Assembly (NCBI GenBank): GCA_022822135.1
Contig: JAJECH010000060.1
Span: forward strand, 1-36,492
Origin: Pseudomonadales bacterium
GTDB lineage: Bacteria; Pseudomonadota; Gammaproteobacteria; Pseudomonadales; Azotimanducaceae
DNA: 36,492 nucleotides
Direction: 5' to 3'
The notes under the pieces are model-generated. The model was given only the letters and a program-made list of their open reading frames with translations. It did not search any database and had not been told where the DNA came from. Each line of letters starts with the position of its first letter. Position 1 is the first letter of the stretch. Below are positions 33,897-36,492 of the stretch, one piece after another. The position numbers and the translations under genes are program-made.

Positions 33897-35783
33897 CTAA
33901 AGCAATGATGTAAATCGCCCGCTCAGTTCGGTCGCGTCGTCGGCATGATCAAGCACCACCAATTGTTCGCCAATACGTTTGTCGGAGGACGAACCGTGGA
34001 GCTCCCAGGAATTACCTGCAGACATGACATCGGCAAGCGATTTCGCGCCGAGGGAAGTAGAAGGGGTATCTGAGGGTGCCGTGAGATCGTTGAGAGAAAG
34101 CAGGTAGAGCTTGCCAGATTCCTCCCCCATCGCATTGCTACCCATTGGGGCGGTAACAGCAAGGTCAGGTGCACTGTCGCCGTTTACATCATTGATTCTG
34201 ATCGCGAAGTACCCGAATTCGTCTCGGTTCTCGTCACTTCTGACCGCTGTAAACAGCAGCGAGCTTTCCTCCGGATCGAACGGATTCGGATCTGCGAAGT
34301 TCTGAAGACCGTCGTTGTCGTTATCGGGATCCGTGTTGTTCCCGATACCATCGCCATCCGCGTCTGCCCACTCTAATGGATCATCAGGAAACGCATCGAT
34401 GTTGTCACCGAATTGGTCGCCATCCGTGTCAGCCCATTCGTCGGGATCGGTAGGAAATGCATCTGCGACCGCGCCCACACCATCGCCGTCATAGTCGAAT
34501 TCGGGATCCGGCGTGGATGTTCGCGCGAACTGGTATTTAAGGATGTTCATCGTCTGCGCGGCGTCTGCGCTACGCTCGACATTTGGTTCGGTGTGAGGGA
34601 CACCGCAAGGCTTGCCAAGGCAATCTAGGCGGGGATTAGAGAAAACATCGAGGCCGACGCTGAGAAAGAGGATTCTTGCGTACGACATGATGGTGCCGAA
34701 CTCGCCTGGAATGACGTGTCCGCGCGACCAAGGGAATGCACCGACAGAAGTCTGCTCAAAGGTGTGACCGAGACCGAGTAGGTGGCCAATTTCGTGAGCC
34801 GTTACATCGATGGGACAAGTCGTTGGGTCCAGGAACATCTCGATGTATGGGAAGCGCTCGTTGGGGTGTAGGAAGCCTCTCCCGTATATCCCGCCGATGG
34901 TAACGGCAAACCCGCATAGAAAGGGTGAGCGAGGTCGGTACACCGCAACGAGGTCAGCCCGATACTCCTCCAGCAGCTCGAGGTAGCGCGATTCCTCAAG
35001 TGGATCACCCGTGGAGAGTTCGGGGACAGTCGAGGCATCGAGAACGCCGACCGCCCGAAACTTGATGGTGCTATCGCTCTTTTCGTACATGTCGTTCGTT
35101 ACATGGAGGACATGCGGTAAGTAAGTTGCGGAATCGCTATTTAAGTGTTCGAACGAACCGCCTTGATACAAGAACAAAACGTCGACGGTTGGATCTTCGG
35201 GGGTGCTGTCCGGGTCCGCTGGATCGGTGCCTTCGAGCTCTTCGTTCAGGTCTCCCACACCATCCGAGTCGGAATCTATGAGGTAGTTCGCATCGGCAAG
35301 ATCAAGCGTGCTAGGGGGTGTTTCCTGGAGACCCTTAAACCATACCGAGTCTAGCAGTGCTTCTCCATCCGGCGTCTCGGTGTCATGCAATAGCAATTCG
35401 AAGTAGTAGTCGCCTTCAGGAATGACTCCGAGCTCAATTTCGTATGAAGCGGATTCGGTCTCAGACTGCGCGTCGATGGATACTTCAAGTGCGACGGTGT
35501 CGAGAAATGCGGTATTACTGTTTTCTTCTTCATCATCACTGACGAATTTGTAAGCGACGATGCCAACGGTCGCATACAGCTCGTCAATTACGGCGTCAGT
35601 GTTGTTTTTAATGCCAAAGGTAAGTTCGGCCGTTTCGCCGTCGCTGCTCTTAAGCGTGCACGGGCACGAAAAGTTGACGTACGTACGATCAAACTGACCA
35701 TATGCGGTCAATCCAAACGCTAGGATCACAAAGCACCCGAACGTTCTCCGGCGACTGCTGAGTAAACGGATCAACAATGTCAT
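33897..35783 (-). CDS. Secreted zinc metalloprotease (HEIGHLLGLGH) with TSP3 and FG-GAP repeats, N-terminal part of a frameshifted gene
   Basis: A 628-residue N-terminal part. A signal peptide ends near TAYGQ (30); a beta domain (about 35-150) is followed by a short TSP3-like segment (DSDSDGVGDLNEE). A metzincin-type catalytic domain (about 198-420) has the zinc motif HEIGHLLGLGH (H330, E331, H334, H340) and a Met-turn (GTIMSYA, M366). TSP3 repeats (about 430-500) and the first FG-GAP blade (INDVNGDSAPDLAVTAP) follow. The frame then ends abruptly at TAG (33897-33899) after a one-base loss near 33918-33920; the -1 frame continues the same repeat structure. The fragment retains a complete catalytic domain, so a shorter secreted protease may still be made. 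The start at ATG 35783 is two bases after a GACCGACC-containing leader without a clear ribosome site. Confidence 0.88.
   Translation of the reverse strand: MTLLIRLLSSRRRTFGCFVILAFGLTAYGQFDRTYVNFSCPCTLKSSDGETAELTFGIKNNTDAVIDELYATVGIVAYKFVSDDEEENSNTAFLDTVALEVSIDAQSETESASYEIELGVIPEGDYYFELLLHDTETPDGEALLDSVWFKGLQETPPSTLDLADANYLIDSDSDGVGDLNEELEGTDPADPDSTPEDPTVDVLFLYQGGSFEHLNSDSATYLPHVLHVTNDMYEKSDSTIKFRAVGVLDASTVPELSTGDPLEESRYLELLEEYRADLVAVYRPRSPFLCGFAVTIGGIYGRGFLHPNERFPYIEMFLDPTTCPIDVTAHEIGHLLGLGHTFEQTSVGAFPWSRGHVIPGEFGTIMSYARILFLSVGLDVFSNPRLDCLGKPCGVPHTEPNVERSADAAQTMNILKYQFARTSTPDPEFDYDGDGVGAVADAFPTDPDEWADTDGDQFGDNIDAFPDDPLEWADADGDGIGNNTDPDNDNDGLQNFADPNPFDPEESSLLFTAVRSDENRDEFGYFAIRINDVNGDSAPDLAVTAPMGSNAMGEESGKLYLLSLNDLTAPSDTPSTSLGAKSLADVMSAGNSWELHGSSSDKRIGEQLVVLDHADDATELSGRFTSLL
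33918..33920 (-). other. Site of the apparent one-base deletion splitting the metalloprotease gene
   Basis: Reading GGG on the minus strand as GGGG changes the frame from SGRFTSLL-stop to SGAIYIIALDAADL, which fits the repeat pattern of the downstream part. A short G run is a common place for replication slippage and for sequencing errors. There is no obvious slippery heptamer here for programmed frameshifting. Confidence 0.7.
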
Positions 35784-36162
35784 GCACTGACCGACCTATC
35801 CATTAGGTACAAACTCTTCGTTAAAACTCTGCGAGGGACTTAAGGTTAAAGGTCCTAGCTAGCTCAACATCACCGAAATACAGAAAGCTCCGTAGCGTAA
35901 AGGCAGTGATACATAGACCGATGCACTTCAACGTTCAGTGTGCAGGATTAAACACCTGCGGAGGGCTCAGATATATCTCTCGCGTTCAGACTTCGCTGAG
36001 TATTAAATCATGGCTCTTATATATTTGGTTGTTGCTTTCAAATCGCGGTGGATTCGAAGCTGACGTAAGTCATTGATTCTACGTGCCTATTTTTCGACGA
36101 TACCTGGTCGATCCGCGACAATTCGTCATGCGCGTAGGCGAGTCTCTGCTTAAGCTTGGACG
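35784..36162. other. Intergenic region between the metalloprotease gene and a TnpB gene
   Basis: A stretch of 379 bp upstream of both the metalloprotease gene (minus) and the TnpB gene (plus). It must contain the left end of the right-hand TnpB element and the metalloprotease promoter, but I could not place the element boundary, a clear promoter or any RNA gene. An AT-rich patch (CTTATATATTTGG) near 36015-36027 is the only compositional feature. Confidence 0.4.
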
Positions 36163-36492
36163 ATGATCACGTACACGTACAAAGCCAAGCTCAACGCCCA
36201 CACCCATCGGAACCTTGCCGAGTTTCTGACGCAGCAACGCCTCCTCTACAACGGTGCGCTGCAGGAACGGATCGACTGTTACCAGAAGACGGGTGGGAGC
36301 ATCGGTCTGTACGACCAGCGTGGTTCCCTGACGACCCTTCGCCGTGAGGACGAATGGTTTCGGAAGTTCGACCGGTGGTGTCAGGATTCGGCGTTGGTCC
36401 GGGTCGACCGCGCGTTCAAGCGCTTCTTCCGGCAAGGTCGCGGGTTTCCGCGATTCAAGTCGTATAAGCGCGGCGTGCAGTCGTTTGAGACC
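36163..36492 (+). CDS. tnpB: TnpB/OrfB-family RNA-guided nuclease, N-terminal fragment cut by window edge
   Basis: From ATG 36163 the frame is open to the end of the window (110 codons). It reads as the N-terminus of an IS200/IS605-family TnpB: MITYTYKAKLNAHTHRNL, RLLYNGALQERID, then DSALVRVDRAFKRFFRQG and GFPRFKSYKRGVQSFE, matching the family pattern LxRLDxAFxxFFxxxxxxxGFPRFKxxxxxxSF. It is clearly different from the other TnpB in this window, whose corresponding region reads AYVHFFAKRAQLPRRKKRG, so it belongs to a separate lineage. The catalytic RuvC motifs are beyond the window. There is no strong ribosome site before the ATG. Confidence 0.88.
   Translation, partial: MITYTYKAKLNAHTHRNLAEFLTQQRLLYNGALQERIDCYQKTGGSIGLYDQRGSLTTLRREDEWFRKFDRWCQDSALVRVDRAFKRFFRQGRGFPRFKSYKRGVQSFET

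Noticed and set aside
15444-35798. Shared sequence ACTGACCGACCTA upstream of the LVIVD lipoprotein (15444-15456) and the metalloprotease (35786-35798)
   Set aside because: A 13-base match between two places in 36 kb is expected several times by chance, and its distance to the two start codons differs (about 55 versus 2 bases).
35784-36162. Search for a tRNA, riboswitch or attachment site in the long gap before the right-hand TnpB
   Set aside because: No tRNA-like arms, GTTCRA loop, or recognisable aptamer pattern could be seen.

Overview
The window looks like chromosomal DNA of a free-living, probably marine, gammaproteobacterium, judged from gene content and not from a marker gene. It carries a YrfG-type GMP/IMP nucleotidase, a TonB-dependent receptor, sigma54/IHF-type promoters, several outer-membrane or secreted calcium-binding repeat proteins, lipoproteins, and IS200/IS605-type TnpB elements. 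No rRNA, tRNA, CRISPR array or prophage was recognised.

Layout. 1-247: 3' end of a TnpB element. 332-1498: AAA ATPase of the DUF4143 type with a palindrome over its start codon. 1629-7439 (minus): a giant cadherin/Ig-repeat protein with a C-terminal outer-membrane barrel, split by one in-frame amber codon. 7805-11983 (plus): YrfG-like nucleotidase, TonB-dependent receptor, EF-hand protein. 12160-19940 (minus): GIN/DUF4097-like protein, unknown secreted protein, LVIVD-repeat lipoprotein, sterol C24-methyltransferase-like enzyme, two small overlapping genes, and a subtilisin-like protease with a P domain. 20282-21958 (plus): FG-GAP repeat protein behind a sigma54-like promoter. 22072-23463: a complete TnpB-only insertion element. 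23500-28527 (plus): EXPERA/emopamil-binding-like membrane protein, membrane-anchored thermonuclease-like protein, and an ABC-2 permease fused to a degenerate M1 peptidase and a golvesin-like domain, the last behind a second sigma54-like promoter. 28740-29217: DUF5678-like gene followed by a decayed retropepsin-like gene. 29220-35783 (minus): outer-membrane barrel protein, small lipoprotein, and a giant metalloprotease/TSP3/FG-GAP protein split by a one-base frameshift. 36163-36492: N-terminus of a different TnpB.

Most of the content is cell-surface or secreted machinery: calcium-binding repeats (EF-hand, FG-GAP, TSP3), two secreted proteases, a TonB receptor and barrel proteins. The observations most worth following are the two matching IHF/sigma54 promoters with a shared upstream inverted motif, a bacterial sterol-methyltransferase-like enzyme about 7 kb from an EXPERA-like protein with no other sterol gene in view, and two giant secreted-protein genes each broken by a single small lesion. 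All calls were made by eye from sequence; no database search was run.
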